Positions 15,940-25,209 of a stretch of 64,000 nt of DNA are shown here, piece after piece; within the stretch, counting starts at the first letter, position 1; each line of letters begins with the position of its first letter. The notes beneath the pieces are model-generated. The model was not told the origin of the DNA and searched no databases. It saw only the letters and a list, made by a program, of their open reading frames with translations. Location: positions 310,001-374,000 of the forward strand of contig JACKDC010000003.1 in assembly GCA_020633725.1 (NCBI GenBank), read 5' to 3'. A program made the position numbers and the translations under genes. The DNA is from Candidatus Latescibacterota bacterium. Its GTDB lineage: Bacteria; Krumholzibacteriota; Krumholzibacteriia; JACNKJ01.

Positions 15940-18153
15940 CTACTTGAGCAGGAGCAGCTTCTTCCCGTCCACCCCACCGTCGCTCTCGAGGCGGGCCAGG
16001 TAGAGGCCGCTCGCCAGCGCGTGGCCTGCCGTGTCGCGGCCGTCCCAGCGCAGTTCACGGGTTTCGCCGGCCTCGAGGCGCGCGTCGAGCAGCACACGGA
16101 GCTGGCGGCCCGTGGCGTCGTGGATCGCCAGGCGGGCCACGCCGTCGCGCAGGGCGCGCACGCGCAGCAGCGTGCTCGGGTTGAAGGGGTTGGGAAAGCT
16201 CCCGTCGATTCGAGCCGCGGGCCCCGGCGTCGCGCCTGCGGCGGAGGGCGGCACGGCGGTGAGGGTCTCGTCGACCGCCACGATGATCCGGTTGTTGCCG
16301 CCGCCGAAGACCCAGCCCTCGGCCGTGGGCGCCGCGGCGTGGGTGTAGCCGTCGCCCAAGGTGGGCAGGCCGTTGTCGAAGGGCGGCTGCACGGCGTGCC
16401 AGGTCTGGCCGCCGTCGTCGGTGAAGCGCAGCGGCTCGTAGTAGCCAAAGAGCCCGGCGCCGTGCATCGGGTCGCGGAAGACGAGGCGGTTGGCGCGGTT
16501 CGGGTTGACCTGGGTCCAGTTCTCGCCGCCGTCGACCGTGCGGAAGATGCCGGTGCAGTCGAGGGTGCGGCCGGCGGCCAGGCCTTCCAGGTTGTCGACC
16601 CAGTAGAGGTCGTCGACGAAGTCGCCAAGGCCCGCCGCGGCCACCGGCGACCAGGTGTCGCCGCCGTCCACGCTGCGGTACATGCGACCGATCGAGCCCT
16701 GGCGGAAGGACACCCAGCCGTGCTGGGCGTCGGCGAAGGCCAGGCCCCCGGCGCTGAAGCTCGCCGGCAGTCCGCCTGCGACGGGGCTCCAGGTCTGGCC
16801 ACCATCGTCGCTGCGGAAGATGCCCCCACCGCCGGCGGCGGTCCAGGTGCTCACGAAGTAGCGGTGCGCGGCGGGCAGCGCGAAGCGGGAAACGCGGTTG
16901 TCACCCGGCAACAGCGTTTCCTGCCAGGTGTCACCGCCGTTGTCGGTCCAGGCGATGTTCTGGTAGGAACCGACAACGCCGTGGTCACTGTCGAAGAACT
17001 TGCCGTCACTGGCCCAGCGGAAGTTCGGCGGGTCGACGAGCGCCGCCCAGTGGTAGCCGCCGTCGTCGCTGCGTAGCCAGCCCTGGGGGTCGCTGGCGCT
17101 GGTGGGCTGGTTCGCGGCGAAGAGCGTGCCGTCGGGGCGGCGCATGAAGAAGTTCATGTCGGCGTAGGGCGTGTCGTCGGTCTGGTTGTCCGCGGCGTTG
17201 ACGACCGTCTGCCCCAGGTCGTCCGTGTAGTAGAGATCGCCGGCGTCGGAGCCGAAGAAGACGCGTCCGCCCGGCGCCTGGTAGAGGCTGGGAAAGCCGC
17301 GCACGTTGCGGTTGACGTGCTGCGTCCAGGTGACGCCCGCGTCGGTGGTCTCCCAGAGCTCGCCGCCCTCGATCGCGACGGCCAGCAACCAGTGCGTGGG
17401 TGAAAGCGCCAGGTGCCGGTAGCGGTAGAGCGGCGGCGTGGGGTTGAAGTGCTCGGTCCAGCTGAGGCCGCCGTCGACGCTCGTGAACGTGGTGAAGTCC
17501 TCGACGAGGTAGCCGTGCGTGGCGTCGGTGAAGAAGACGTCGTTCATGCCGAAGGGCCGGTTCGAGACCAGCGTGATCCAGGTGGCGCCGGCGTCCGGCG
17601 TGCGGAGCGCGCCGTCGTCGGTCACGACGAAGCAGTCCTGCGCCGACGTCCACGCGTGATAGCGCAGCGCGTCCACGCCGCCGGGACCGATGTCGCTCCA
17701 GGTGAAGCCGCCGTCGCTGGACAGCAACAGCGCGCCCTGCTCGCCGCAGGCCGACAGGCCGCCCCCGGGGACGGCCGTGAGGTCCCGCAGCGCGCCCGGC
17801 GCGCTGTTGGCCACCGGGCTCCAGGTCAGGCCGCCGTCCGTGGACAGATAGAGCGCCGCGCCCTCGCCCACGGCGAGCAGGGCGCCGTCGCCGCGCAGCC
17901 GGACGTCGTAGAGATGCGGCTCGCCGGGCAGGGTGGCGATCAGCTGCCAGCTCTCGCCGCCGTCGGTGGTCGCCAGCACGCCGCCGCCGCCGCAGACGGC
18001 CCAGCCGTTCTGCGCATCGCTGAAGGCGTAGCCGAAGACGGTGTTGCCCTGGGGCGACGCATGCCCCCAGGAGTAGTGGAAGACGGGCTGCGCGCCCGCG
18101 GGCAGCGCGAGCAGCAGCAGTGCGGCGACCAGGGCGACGCGAAGACGAAGCAT
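15940..18153 (-). CDS. Secreted Ycf48/BNR-like beta-propeller protein with FlgD tail (paralogue 2)
   Basis: This 737-residue protein has a signal peptide (MLRLRVALVAALLLLALPAGA). It carries a long run of DGG-x-[ST]-W repeats of the photosystem II stability factor (Ycf48)/BNR type, for example TTDGGESWQ, STDGGLTWS, SSDGGFTWS and RSDDGGQTWS. These predict one or two beta-propellers. The last 90 residues are a FlgD-type Ig-like domain (SFPNPFNPSTLLRVRAL, WDGRD, ASGLYLARLESDGG) ending KLLLLK. The start has GGGAGGAACCCC upstream. It lies 32 bases after a close paralogue (18186-20414), so the pair is a tandem duplication and probably co-transcribed. In other phyla such propellers are cell-surface or assembly factors; no substrate can be inferred. 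Confidence 0.85.
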   Translation of the reverse strand: MLRLRVALVAALLLLALPAGAQPVFHYSWGHASPQGNTVFGYAFSDAQNGWAVCGGGGVLATTDGGESWQLIATLPGEPHLYDVRLRGDGALLAVGEGAALYLSTDGGLTWSPVANSAPGALRDLTAVPGGGLSACGEQGALLLSSDGGFTWSDIGPGGVDALRYHAWTSAQDCFVVTDDGALRTPDAGATWITLVSNRPFGMNDVFFTDATHGYLVEDFTTFTSVDGGLSWTEHFNPTPPLYRYRHLALSPTHWLLAVAIEGGELWETTDAGVTWTQHVNRNVRGFPSLYQAPGGRVFFGSDAGDLYYTDDLGQTVVNAADNQTDDTPYADMNFFMRRPDGTLFAANQPTSASDPQGWLRSDDGGYHWAALVDPPNFRWASDGKFFDSDHGVVGSYQNIAWTDNGGDTWQETLLPGDNRVSRFALPAAHRYFVSTWTAAGGGGIFRSDDGGQTWSPVAGGLPASFSAGGLAFADAQHGWVSFRQGSIGRMYRSVDGGDTWSPVAAAGLGDFVDDLYWVDNLEGLAAGRTLDCTGIFRTVDGGENWTQVNPNRANRLVFRDPMHGAGLFGYYEPLRFTDDGGQTWHAVQPPFDNGLPTLGDGYTHAAAPTAEGWVFGGGNNRIIVAVDETLTAVPPSAAGATPGPAARIDGSFPNPFNPSTLLRVRALRDGVARLAIHDATGRQLRVLLDARLEAGETRELRWDGRDTAGHALASGLYLARLESDGGVDGKKLLLLK

Positions 18154-18185
18154 GGGGTTCCTCCCGGGTGCAGGATGAGTGAGCG

Positions 18186-20414
18186 CTACTTCAGGAGCAG
18201 CAGTTTCTCGCCGTCCACGCCGCCGTCGCTTTCGAGGCGGGCCAGGTAGACGCCGCTGGCCAGCGCGCGGCCTGCCGCGTCGCGGCCGTCCCAGCGCAGT
18301 TCGCGGGTTTCGCCGGCCTCGAGGCGCGCGTCGAGCAGCACGCGGAGCTGCCGGCCCGTGGCGTCGTGGATGGCCAGGCGGGCCACGCCGCCGCGCAGCG
18401 CGCGCACGCGCAGCAGCGTCGACGGGTTGAAGGGGTTCGGGAAGCTGCCGGCGAGCCGCGCGGACGGTCCCGGCGCCGCGTCCGCAGCGACAGGCGGCAC
18501 GGCGGTGAGGGTTTCGTCCACCGCGACGATGATGCGATTGTTGGAGCCGCCGATCACCCAGCCCTCGGCCGTGGGCGCGGCCGCGGCGCCGTGGCCGTCC
18601 GGAAGATCGGGGAGGCCGCCGTCGAAGGGCGAGACGAAGGCGTGCCAGGTGAGTCCGCCGTCGTCGGTGAAGCGCATCGACTGATACTCGCCGTAGAAGG
18701 CCACGCCGCGCAGCGAGTCGCGGAAGACCAGGTTGCTGGTGATCGCCGTGTCCACCCGGGTCCAGGTCGCGCCGCCGTCCACGGTGCGCCAGACGCCGGC
18801 GCTGCCGTCGAGGCGGCCGCCGGCGAGGCCGGTCTGCGCGTCGAACCAGTGGAAGTCGTCGACGTAGTCGCCGAGCCCGCTGGCCCCGAGCAGGCTCCAG
18901 CTCGCGCCGCCGTCCAGCGTGCGATAGAGCCGTCCGAGCGTCCCCACGCGCATGGAGAGCCAGCCGTGCTGCGCGTCGGCGAAGCCGAGCGCGCCACCCA
19001 TGAAGCTGGCCGGCAGGCCGACGCCGGTGACCTGCGTCCAGGACTGGCCGCCGTCGCCGCTGCGGAAGAGCCCTCCGCCGCCCGACGAGTTCCAGGTGCT
19101 TACGAAGAACCGGTCCGCGGCGGGCAGCGCGAAGCGCCAGACGCGGTGCGCACCCGGCAACAGCGTTTCCTGCCAGCTGTCGCCGCCGTTGTCGGTCCAG
19201 GCGATGTTCTGGTCGGAGCCGACAACGCCGTGGTCACTGTCGACGAACTTGCCATCCACGACCCAGCGAAAGTCCGGCCGGTCGGCGGGCACCGTCCAGT
19301 GGTGGCCGCCGTCGTCGCTGCGGAGCCAGCCCTGGGGCTGACCGGTGGAGTTGGGCTGGTTCGAGGCGAAGAGCACGCCGTCGGGACGGCGCACGAAGTC
19401 GGTCATGGGCGCGCTGGGCGCGGCGTCGGTCAGGTTCTCCGCGGCGTTGACCACCGTCTGCCCGAGGTCGTCGGTGTAGTAGATGTCCCCCGCGTCCGAA
19501 CCGAAGAACACGCGCCCGCCCGGCGCCTGCACGAGGCAGGGGAAGCCGCGCAGGTTGCGGAAGAAGTGCCAGTCCCAGGTGACGCCGCCGTCGAGGGTCT
19601 CCCACAGCTCGCCGCCCTCGATGTCCGTCACCAGCAGCCAGTGGGTCGCCGTGAGAGGGAGCGTGCGGTAGCGGTAGACCGGATTCACCGGATTGAAGTC
19701 CTCGACCCAGGTGACGCCGCCGTCGTCCGAGGTCCAGGTGGTGAAGTCGGCGGTCATCCGGCCGTGGAGCGCGTCGGTGAAGAAGACCTCGTGGATGCCG
19801 AAGAAGTGGCCCGAGACGACGTTGATCCAGGTGACGCCCGCGTCCGGGCTGCGCCAGGCGCCGTCCTCGCTGGTGACGAAGACGTCCTGGCTCGAGGTCC
19901 AGTGGACGTACCAGAGGTCGTCCGTCGTGGGCGGGCCGATGGACGTCCACGTGAAACCGCCGTCGGCCGAGAGCAGCAGCGCGCCCTGCTCGCCGCAGGC
20001 GGAGAGTCCGCCGCCCGGCACCGTGGCGAGATCGCGCAGGCCGGCGGGGGCGTCGTGCACGGGGGTGCTCCAGGTGGCGCCGCCATCGGCGCTCACGAAG
20101 AGCGCGTCGCCTTCGCCCACGGCCACGAGCGCGCCGTCGCCGCGCAGCAGCACGTCGTAGAGGTGCGGGTTGCCCGGCACGAAGCCGACGAACTGCCAGC
20201 TCGCGCCGCCGTCGACGGTGGCCAGCACACCCCCGCCGCCACAGACGGCCCAGCCGTGCTGCGCGTCGCTGAAGGCGAAGCCGTAGACGGTGTCGCCCTG
20301 GGGCGCGGGATGCCCCCAGGCGTAGTGGAACTGAGGCTGTGCGCTGGCGGGCAGCGCGAGCAGGAGCAGCGCGAACATGGCCACGCCAAGGCGGCCGGCG
20401 CAGGGACGGAGCAT
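18186..20414 (-). CDS. Secreted Ycf48/BNR-like beta-propeller protein with FlgD tail (paralogue 1)
   Basis: This 742-residue protein starts MLRPCAGRLGVAMFALLLLALPASA at 20414, behind GGGAGGTCCCC. It shares domain order with the downstream paralogue: signal peptide, DGGxTW propeller repeats, and a FlgD-type tail ending KLLLLK. By eye the first 85 mature residues are about three quarters identical. The last 100 are almost identical (GVARLAIHDATGRQLRVLLD, RLEAGETRELRWDGRD), while the middle is more diverged. That pattern suits duplication with conservation or gene conversion of the tail. Frames extending further upstream run into the Mrp gene and are not used. Confidence 0.85.
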   Translation of the reverse strand: MLRPCAGRLGVAMFALLLLALPASAQPQFHYAWGHPAPQGDTVYGFAFSDAQHGWAVCGGGGVLATVDGGASWQFVGFVPGNPHLYDVLLRGDGALVAVGEGDALFVSADGGATWSTPVHDAPAGLRDLATVPGGGLSACGEQGALLLSADGGFTWTSIGPPTTDDLWYVHWTSSQDVFVTSEDGAWRSPDAGVTWINVVSGHFFGIHEVFFTDALHGRMTADFTTWTSDDGGVTWVEDFNPVNPVYRYRTLPLTATHWLLVTDIEGGELWETLDGGVTWDWHFFRNLRGFPCLVQAPGGRVFFGSDAGDIYYTDDLGQTVVNAAENLTDAAPSAPMTDFVRRPDGVLFASNQPNSTGQPQGWLRSDDGGHHWTVPADRPDFRWVVDGKFVDSDHGVVGSDQNIAWTDNGGDSWQETLLPGAHRVWRFALPAADRFFVSTWNSSGGGGLFRSGDGGQSWTQVTGVGLPASFMGGALGFADAQHGWLSMRVGTLGRLYRTLDGGASWSLLGASGLGDYVDDFHWFDAQTGLAGGRLDGSAGVWRTVDGGATWTRVDTAITSNLVFRDSLRGVAFYGEYQSMRFTDDGGLTWHAFVSPFDGGLPDLPDGHGAAAAPTAEGWVIGGSNNRIIVAVDETLTAVPPVAADAAPGPSARLAGSFPNPFNPSTLLRVRALRGGVARLAIHDATGRQLRVLLDARLEAGETRELRWDGRDAAGRALASGVYLARLESDGGVDGEKLLLLK

Positions 20415-20503
20415 GGGGACCTCCCGAGTGCCGGTCGAGCGCGAATCGCCGACCCGAAGGCCACCATTATATCGGAAGATCTGCGAGAAGGCCAGCCCCG
20501 CGC

Positions 20504-21592
20504 CTAGAAGGAGAGCTCGATCTTCCCCCCCAGCTCTCCGCTGAGCGTCCGGATGCTGATCTGCGCCGCGAGCTGCTCGGCCACCGTGCGGAAGGCCTGG
20601 CCGGCGGGGCTGTCGGCGTCCACCGCGCTGGGCCGGCCCGCGTCGCAGTGCTCGCGGATCGCCGTGGCCAGGGGCAGGTCGCCCAGGAAGGCCAGGCCCA
20701 GCTCCTCGGCCGCGCGGCGCGTGCCGCCGTTGCCGAAGATGTCGTCGCGCTCGCCGCAGTGCTTGCAGACGTAGTAGCTCATGTTCTCCACGAGGCCGAG
20801 CACGGGCGTCTTCAGCATCTCGAAGAGCGTGATCGCCTTCTGCGCCACCTTGAGCGCCACGTCCTGCGGCGTCGACACCACCACCGCGCCGGTCAGCGCG
20901 AGCTTCTGGCACAGGCTGAGCTGCACGTCGCCCGTGCCGGGCGGCAGGTCGATGATCAGGTAGTCGAGTTCGCCCCACTCCACGTTGCCGAGGAACTCGT
21001 CCAGCGCCTTGGCCAGCATGGGCCCGCGCCAGACCACGGCCTGCTTCTCCTCGATGAAGAAGCCCATGGAGATCACCTTCACGCCGTACTGCTCCACGGG
21101 CAGGATGCGCCCGCCCGACACCTGCGGCGCCGTCGTGATGCCCATGATCGCCGGAATGCTCGGTCCGTAGATGTCCGCGTCCATCAGGCCCACCCGCGCG
21201 CCCTGCGCCGCCAGCGCCACGGCCAGGTTGGCCGACACGGTGCTCTTGCCCACGCCGCCCTTGCCGCTGGCCACCGGCACGATGTGCGCGATGCCGGGCA
21301 GATGCCCGGGACCTGCCGGCGCGCCCCCCGACTGGGGCCCGCGCACCTGCGCGGTCATGTTGACGTCCACCGACGTCACGCCCGGAATCTCGCTCACCGC
21401 GTTGATGGCGGCGTTCTTCATCATGTCCTTCACCGGACAGGCGGGCGTGGTGAGCTCGATGGTGAAGCGCACGTCGCCGCCCTTGATCGCGAGATCCTTC
21501 ACGAAGCCGAGGCTGACGATGTCCTTGCGCAGGTCGGGATCTTCCACCATGCGCAGCGCGTCGAGAACGGCCTTCTCGGTCACTTGACTCAT
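20504..21592 (-). CDS. mrp: Mrp/ApbC-type P-loop ATPase, Fe-S cluster carrier
   Basis: This 362-residue protein has an N-terminal MIP18/DUF59 domain (1-80, with VEDPDLRKDIVSLGFV and TTPACP). It is followed by a deviant Walker A GKGGVGKST (110-118), switch residues LMDADIYGPSIP (136-147), Walker B YLIIDLPPGTGD (211-222) and the Fe-S-binding CKHC (276-279). Mrp/Nbp35 proteins bind and transfer [4Fe-4S] clusters to apo-proteins in the cytosol. The ATG at 21592 follows GGAGTGACGTC. It complements the SUF operon at 47465-53621, which also encodes a stand-alone DUF59 protein. Confidence 0.95.
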   Translation of the reverse strand: MSQVTEKAVLDALRMVEDPDLRKDIVSLGFVKDLAIKGGDVRFTIELTTPACPVKDMMKNAAINAVSEIPGVTSVDVNMTAQVRGPQSGGAPAGPGHLPGIAHIVPVASGKGGVGKSTVSANLAVALAAQGARVGLMDADIYGPSIPAIMGITTAPQVSGGRILPVEQYGVKVISMGFFIEEKQAVVWRGPMLAKALDEFLGNVEWGELDYLIIDLPPGTGDVQLSLCQKLALTGAVVVSTPQDVALKVAQKAITLFEMLKTPVLGLVENMSYYVCKHCGERDDIFGNGGTRRAAEELGLAFLGDLPLATAIREHCDAGRPSAVDADSPAGQAFRTVAEQLAAQISIRTLSGELGGKIELSF

Positions 21593-21661
21593 GACGTCAC
21601 TCCTTGGCTCGGGACACCCCGAAGAAGGGCAGCGGGCGCGCCGCCGTCAAGGCGCTGAAAA

Positions 21662-24007
21662 TCAGGGACTTGGCGCTCCGGAACCCCCCTGGGGTTCCAC
21701 GGTGATCTCCGCGCGCAGGCCGAGGGCCGCCGGCGCGAGGCAGCGCGAGTCGTCGCAGGCCTGGTAGTCGAGACGCAGGCGCAGCAGCCGCGGGCCGGGC
21801 GGCGCGTCCGGCGCCACCTGCAGCGCGCCGCGCAGCAGCTGCTCTCCGGTGAGCGGCGCCGACGACCCGCCCCCGGGGGCGGGCAGGTCGAGCGCCAGCC
21901 CCTCCGCCTCGCCCTCGAGGCGCAGGGCCAGGCCGGCGAGTTCGTCGCCGCCGAGCTGCCAGCCGTTGTCGATCGCAACGCGCACGGTGACAGCGACCGA
22001 CGCGCCCGCACGAACGGTCGTTCGGTCGGTGTACAGCTCCACCCAGAGCGGCGGGCGGTGCAGGCTGTCCGCCGGCGGGCCGTCCGCGCCGGCGAGCGGC
22101 GGCAGGCCGGGACCCTGGCCCTCGCCGGCGAGATGCTCGGCAAGGGCGGCGATGAGCGTGCAGGTGCCGCGCGGCGCGCGGTCCATGGGCGCGGCGAAGG
22201 CCTCGAGGGTGCGCCGGGCGGCGTCCTGGTAGCGGGATTCGCCGGCCGTCTGCGCCAGGCGCAGCAAGAGCTGGGCGGCGAGGCCGTTGCCCGAGGGCAG
22301 CGCCGCGTCGAAGGGATCGCGGCCGCGCGCGAGCAGCGACTCGTGGATGTCGCCGGTGAAGTAGAACCCGCCGTCGGGCGCGGCGAAGTCCGCGAGCAGC
22401 GCGTCGGCCAGCGCGCGCGCCTCGGCGAGCCAGCGCGAGTCGCCCGTCGCCGCGTGCAGCTCCAGCAGGCCCAGGCCGAGGGCGGCGTGGTCGTCGAGGT
22501 AGGCCGGCAGCTGGGCGGCGCCGTCGCGCCAGCTGCGGAGCAGGCGGCCGTCCGCGCGCATGGCGCCCAGCACGAACCCCGCCGCCTCCGCCGCGGCGAA
22601 GACCCACTCCGCCTCGCCCAGCAGCGCTCCCGCCCGCGCAAGTCCCGCGATGGCCAGGCCGTTCCAGGCGGCGAGCACCTTGTCGTCGCGCTCGGGCCAG
22701 ACGCGCCGCGCCCGCGCCGCGCGCAGCCGCGCATGCGCGTCGGCCAGCCGCTGCCGCAGCGCGGCGGGCGCGAGCCCCTCGGCCGCGGCGGCGTCATCGA
22801 TCGTCCGGGGCAGGTAGAGGATGTTCCCGCCGCTCCGCCGCCCCGTGGCCTCCTCGGCGTAGTTGCCGCCGGGCACGCAGCCGTGCACGCGCGCCACGAG
22901 CGCGCCCTCGTCCGCGCCCAGCTGCTCCGCCAGCTCGGCCTCGGTCCACAGGTAGAAGCGGCCCTCCTCGCCCTCGCTGTCGGCGTCGAGGGCGGCGTGG
23001 AAGCCGCCGGTCTCGTCGCGCATGTCCTCGAGCAGCCAGCGCGCGATGCCCCGCGCCACGTCGGCGAGGTCTTCACGCCCCGCGGCGCGCGAGGCCCGCG
23101 CATACACGGGCAGCAGCTGCGCGTTGTCGTAGAGCATCTTCTCGAAGTGGGGCAGAAACCAGCGCGCGTCGGTGCTGTAGCGGTGGAAGCCGCCGCCCAC
23201 GTGATCGTGGATGCCCCCGCGGGCCATGCCGTCGAGGGTGTCCACCACGAGGGCGAGCAGGTCCGCGCGACCGCTGCGCGCGTGCTCGTCCAGCAGCAGG
23301 GCCAGCGCCTGGTGTGGCGGGAACTTGGGCGCGCCCGAAAAACCCCCGTGTGCATGATCGACGTCGCGCGCCAGTGCCACGAGCGCGTCGTCCACCAGGG
23401 CGCGGGAGAGCGCGGGCGGCGCCTCGGCGCCGGCCGGCAGCGCGGTGGCCTGGGCGACGGCCGCGACGATCGCGTCGGCCTGCTTCTCCACCTCGTCGCG
23501 GCGCTCGTCCCAGAGCTGGCGCAGCCAGGCGAGCAGCGTCAGGAAGCCCGGCTGCCGCGGCCCGCGGTCCTCGCGCGGGAAGTAGGTGCCGGCGAACCAG
23601 GGGCGGCCGTCGGGCGTGAGCCAGAGCGAGTTGGGCCAGCCGCCGCGGCCGGTGAAGAGCTGCGTGGCGGTCATGTAGACCGCGTCGAGGTCGGGGCGCT
23701 CCTCCCGGTCCACCTTCACGCAGACGAATCCGGCGTTCAGCAGCGCGGCCACCTCCGCGTCCTCGAAGGACTCGTGCTCCATCACGTGGCACCAGTGGCA
23801 GGTGGAGTAGCCCACGGAGAGGAAGAGGGGTCGATCCGCGGCGCGCGCCGCGGCGAGGGCCTCCTCGCCCCAGGGCCGCCAGTCCACGGGATTGCGCGCG
23901 TGCTGGCGCAGGTAGGGACTCGACGCGAAGATCAGGCGGTTGAACTCGGGACCGCCATCCGGCGGCAGGGCGGCGATGGCCGCGGCGTCGGGCAGGGGCT
24001 GGCGCAT
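21662..24007 (-). CDS. DUF255 thioredoxin/YyaL-type protein fused to a DsbD-alpha-like domain
   Basis: The protein has 781 residues. The N-terminal DUF255 thioredoxin-like domain carries STCHWCHVMEHESF with C70 and C73, followed by VKVDREERPDLD and GWPNSLWLTPDGRPWFAGTYFP. The centre is the (alpha/alpha)6 barrel typical of YyaL/SPATA20 proteins (GGIHDHVGGGFHRYSTD, PHFEKMLYDNAQL). The family usually ends near residue 660-690. Here about 110 more residues form a DsbD N-terminal-like domain with DYQACDDSRCLAP (C751 and C756), the active-site signature of DsbD-alpha. It has no signal peptide, so the location of the redox domain is unclear. The start at 24007 follows CGCAAGGAGCGCC. Confidence 0.88.
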   Translation of the reverse strand: MRQPLPDAAAIAALPPDGGPEFNRLIFASSPYLRQHARNPVDWRPWGEEALAAARAADRPLFLSVGYSTCHWCHVMEHESFEDAEVAALLNAGFVCVKVDREERPDLDAVYMTATQLFTGRGGWPNSLWLTPDGRPWFAGTYFPREDRGPRQPGFLTLLAWLRQLWDERRDEVEKQADAIVAAVAQATALPAGAEAPPALSRALVDDALVALARDVDHAHGGFSGAPKFPPHQALALLLDEHARSGRADLLALVVDTLDGMARGGIHDHVGGGFHRYSTDARWFLPHFEKMLYDNAQLLPVYARASRAAGREDLADVARGIARWLLEDMRDETGGFHAALDADSEGEEGRFYLWTEAELAEQLGADEGALVARVHGCVPGGNYAEEATGRRSGGNILYLPRTIDDAAAAEGLAPAALRQRLADAHARLRAARARRVWPERDDKVLAAWNGLAIAGLARAGALLGEAEWVFAAAEAAGFVLGAMRADGRLLRSWRDGAAQLPAYLDDHAALGLGLLELHAATGDSRWLAEARALADALLADFAAPDGGFYFTGDIHESLLARGRDPFDAALPSGNGLAAQLLLRLAQTAGESRYQDAARRTLEAFAAPMDRAPRGTCTLIAALAEHLAGEGQGPGLPPLAGADGPPADSLHRPPLWVELYTDRTTVRAGASVAVTVRVAIDNGWQLGGDELAGLALRLEGEAEGLALDLPAPGGGSSAPLTGEQLLRGALQVAPDAPPGPRLLRLRLDYQACDDSRCLAPAALGLRAEITVEPQGGSGAPSP

Positions 24008-24036
24008 GGGCGCTCCTTGCGGGAGGTGAGGGGCCT

Positions 24037-24753
24037 TCAGCGGGCCGCGGGTTCCTCGTCCGTGTCCGGCTCGGGACCGCCCGGCCCCTCGCGCAGGCGG
24101 CGGCGCGCCCAGGGCACGAGCAGCCCGAGGAAGACCAGCACCGCCGCGGCCAGCAGCACCAGCGGCCAGGGCACCTTGCCGCTGGAGATCCCCTGGGCGA
24201 GCGCGTCGCTGCCGGCGACGTAGAAGAGGTGGCCGGGCAGCATGGTGAGCCAGGACCAGAACAGGTAGGTCCAGAAGCCCACCTGCGTCAGCCCGAAGGC
24301 GAAGTTCAGCAGGCTGTAGGGAAAGATGGGAAAGAGCCGCGTGAGCGCCACCGCCAGCGCACCGCGCTCGGCCGTCCAGCGCTCCACCACCTTGAACACG
24401 CGGCGATGGCCCAGGCGGTGACGCAGGTAGTCCCGCGCCAGGTGACGCGCCAGCAGAAAGGCCAGCGCCGCCCCCAGCGTGGTGCCGACGCTCGCGAGCA
24501 CCAGCCCCTGCAGCGTGCCGAAGAGCGCGCCCGCCGCCAGCGTGAGCGGCAGGCCGGGCAGCGCCGACACCCCCACCAGCGCGAAGAGCCCCAGGAAGAC
24601 CGCCCCGCCCAGCACCCCGTGCTGCGCGATCCACTCGCGCAGCTCGCCCAGCCCCGTGCCCAGCCCCAGGCTGCGCCCGAAGAGGAAGAAGACCAGCACG
24701 AGCAGCGGCAGCAGCGCCGCCTTGAGGAAGACGCCCCGCGGCACGCGCGACAT
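24037..24753 (-). CDS. TVP38/TMEM64 family (VTT/DedA-like) membrane protein
   Basis: This 238-residue integral membrane protein has about six hydrophobic segments. It carries the VTT-domain signature: SALPGLPLTLAAGALFGTLQG, then GTTLGAALAFLLARHLARD and a conserved LTRLFPIFPYSLLNFAFGL loop. The last 25 residues are charged and cytosolic. Members are putative lipid scramblases or transporters; substrate unknown. No strong Shine-Dalgarno is visible, and the gene lies 30 bases upstream of the DUF255 fusion, so co-transcription is likely. Confidence 0.9.
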   Translation of the reverse strand: MSRVPRGVFLKAALLPLLVLVFFLFGRSLGLGTGLGELREWIAQHGVLGGAVFLGLFALVGVSALPGLPLTLAAGALFGTLQGLVLASVGTTLGAALAFLLARHLARDYLRHRLGHRRVFKVVERWTAERGALAVALTRLFPIFPYSLLNFAFGLTQVGFWTYLFWSWLTMLPGHLFYVAGSDALAQGISSGKVPWPLVLLAAAVLVFLGLLVPWARRRLREGPGGPEPDTDEEPAAR

Positions 24754-24943
24754 CTTGGTTGGAGAGGGAGCGCCCAGGACCGCCTCCTTGCTCGCGGCGC
24801 CGCCACCCTGGCGGATGGGCCAAGCTAGACCACGGCGGCGCGCGCTTCAAGGACAGCCTGGACGGCAGGCCCCCCTTGCCTCGCGGCGCGGATCGTCGCA
24901 CACTGCGTCGAGCGAACGATCACCGCCATCCAAAGGAGAGCGC

Positions 24944-25180
24944 ATGGCCGACCCGAAGATCGCCGAGAAGCGTCCCGCCGTCATGGACCTGCCCGCCGGC
25001 ACGCACGCCTGGTGCGCCTGCGGCGAGTCCAAGAACCAGCCCTTCTGCGACGGCGCCCACAAGTCGACGCCCTTCCGGCCCTTCATCTTCACCACCGACG
25101 AGCCCAAGAAGGTCGCCCTCTGCCAGTGCAAGCGGACGGGCGGCGTGCCCTTCTGCGACGGCGCGCACAAGGAACTCTAG
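24944..25180 (+). CDS. Dual CDGSH iron-sulfur protein
   Basis: This 78-residue protein has two CDGSH-type [2Fe-2S] motifs with 3Cys-1His ligation: C24/C26/C35/H39 (CACGESKNQPFCDGAHK) and C60/C62/C71/H75 (CQCKRTGGVPFCDGAHK). It corresponds to the two-motif CISD3-like form. The ATG at 24944 follows AAAGGAGAGCGC. It lies 29 bases upstream of a TauE/SafE-like gene and then the ccoI-ccoS-cco cluster, so it may be part of the respiratory maturation region. Its specific role is unknown. Confidence 0.93.
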   Translation: MADPKIAEKRPAVMDLPAGTHAWCACGESKNQPFCDGAHKSTPFRPFIFTTDEPKKVALCQCKRTGGVPFCDGAHKEL

Positions 25181-25209
25181 GCCCGCGGCGACGGTGAGGT
25201 GACGGGACG

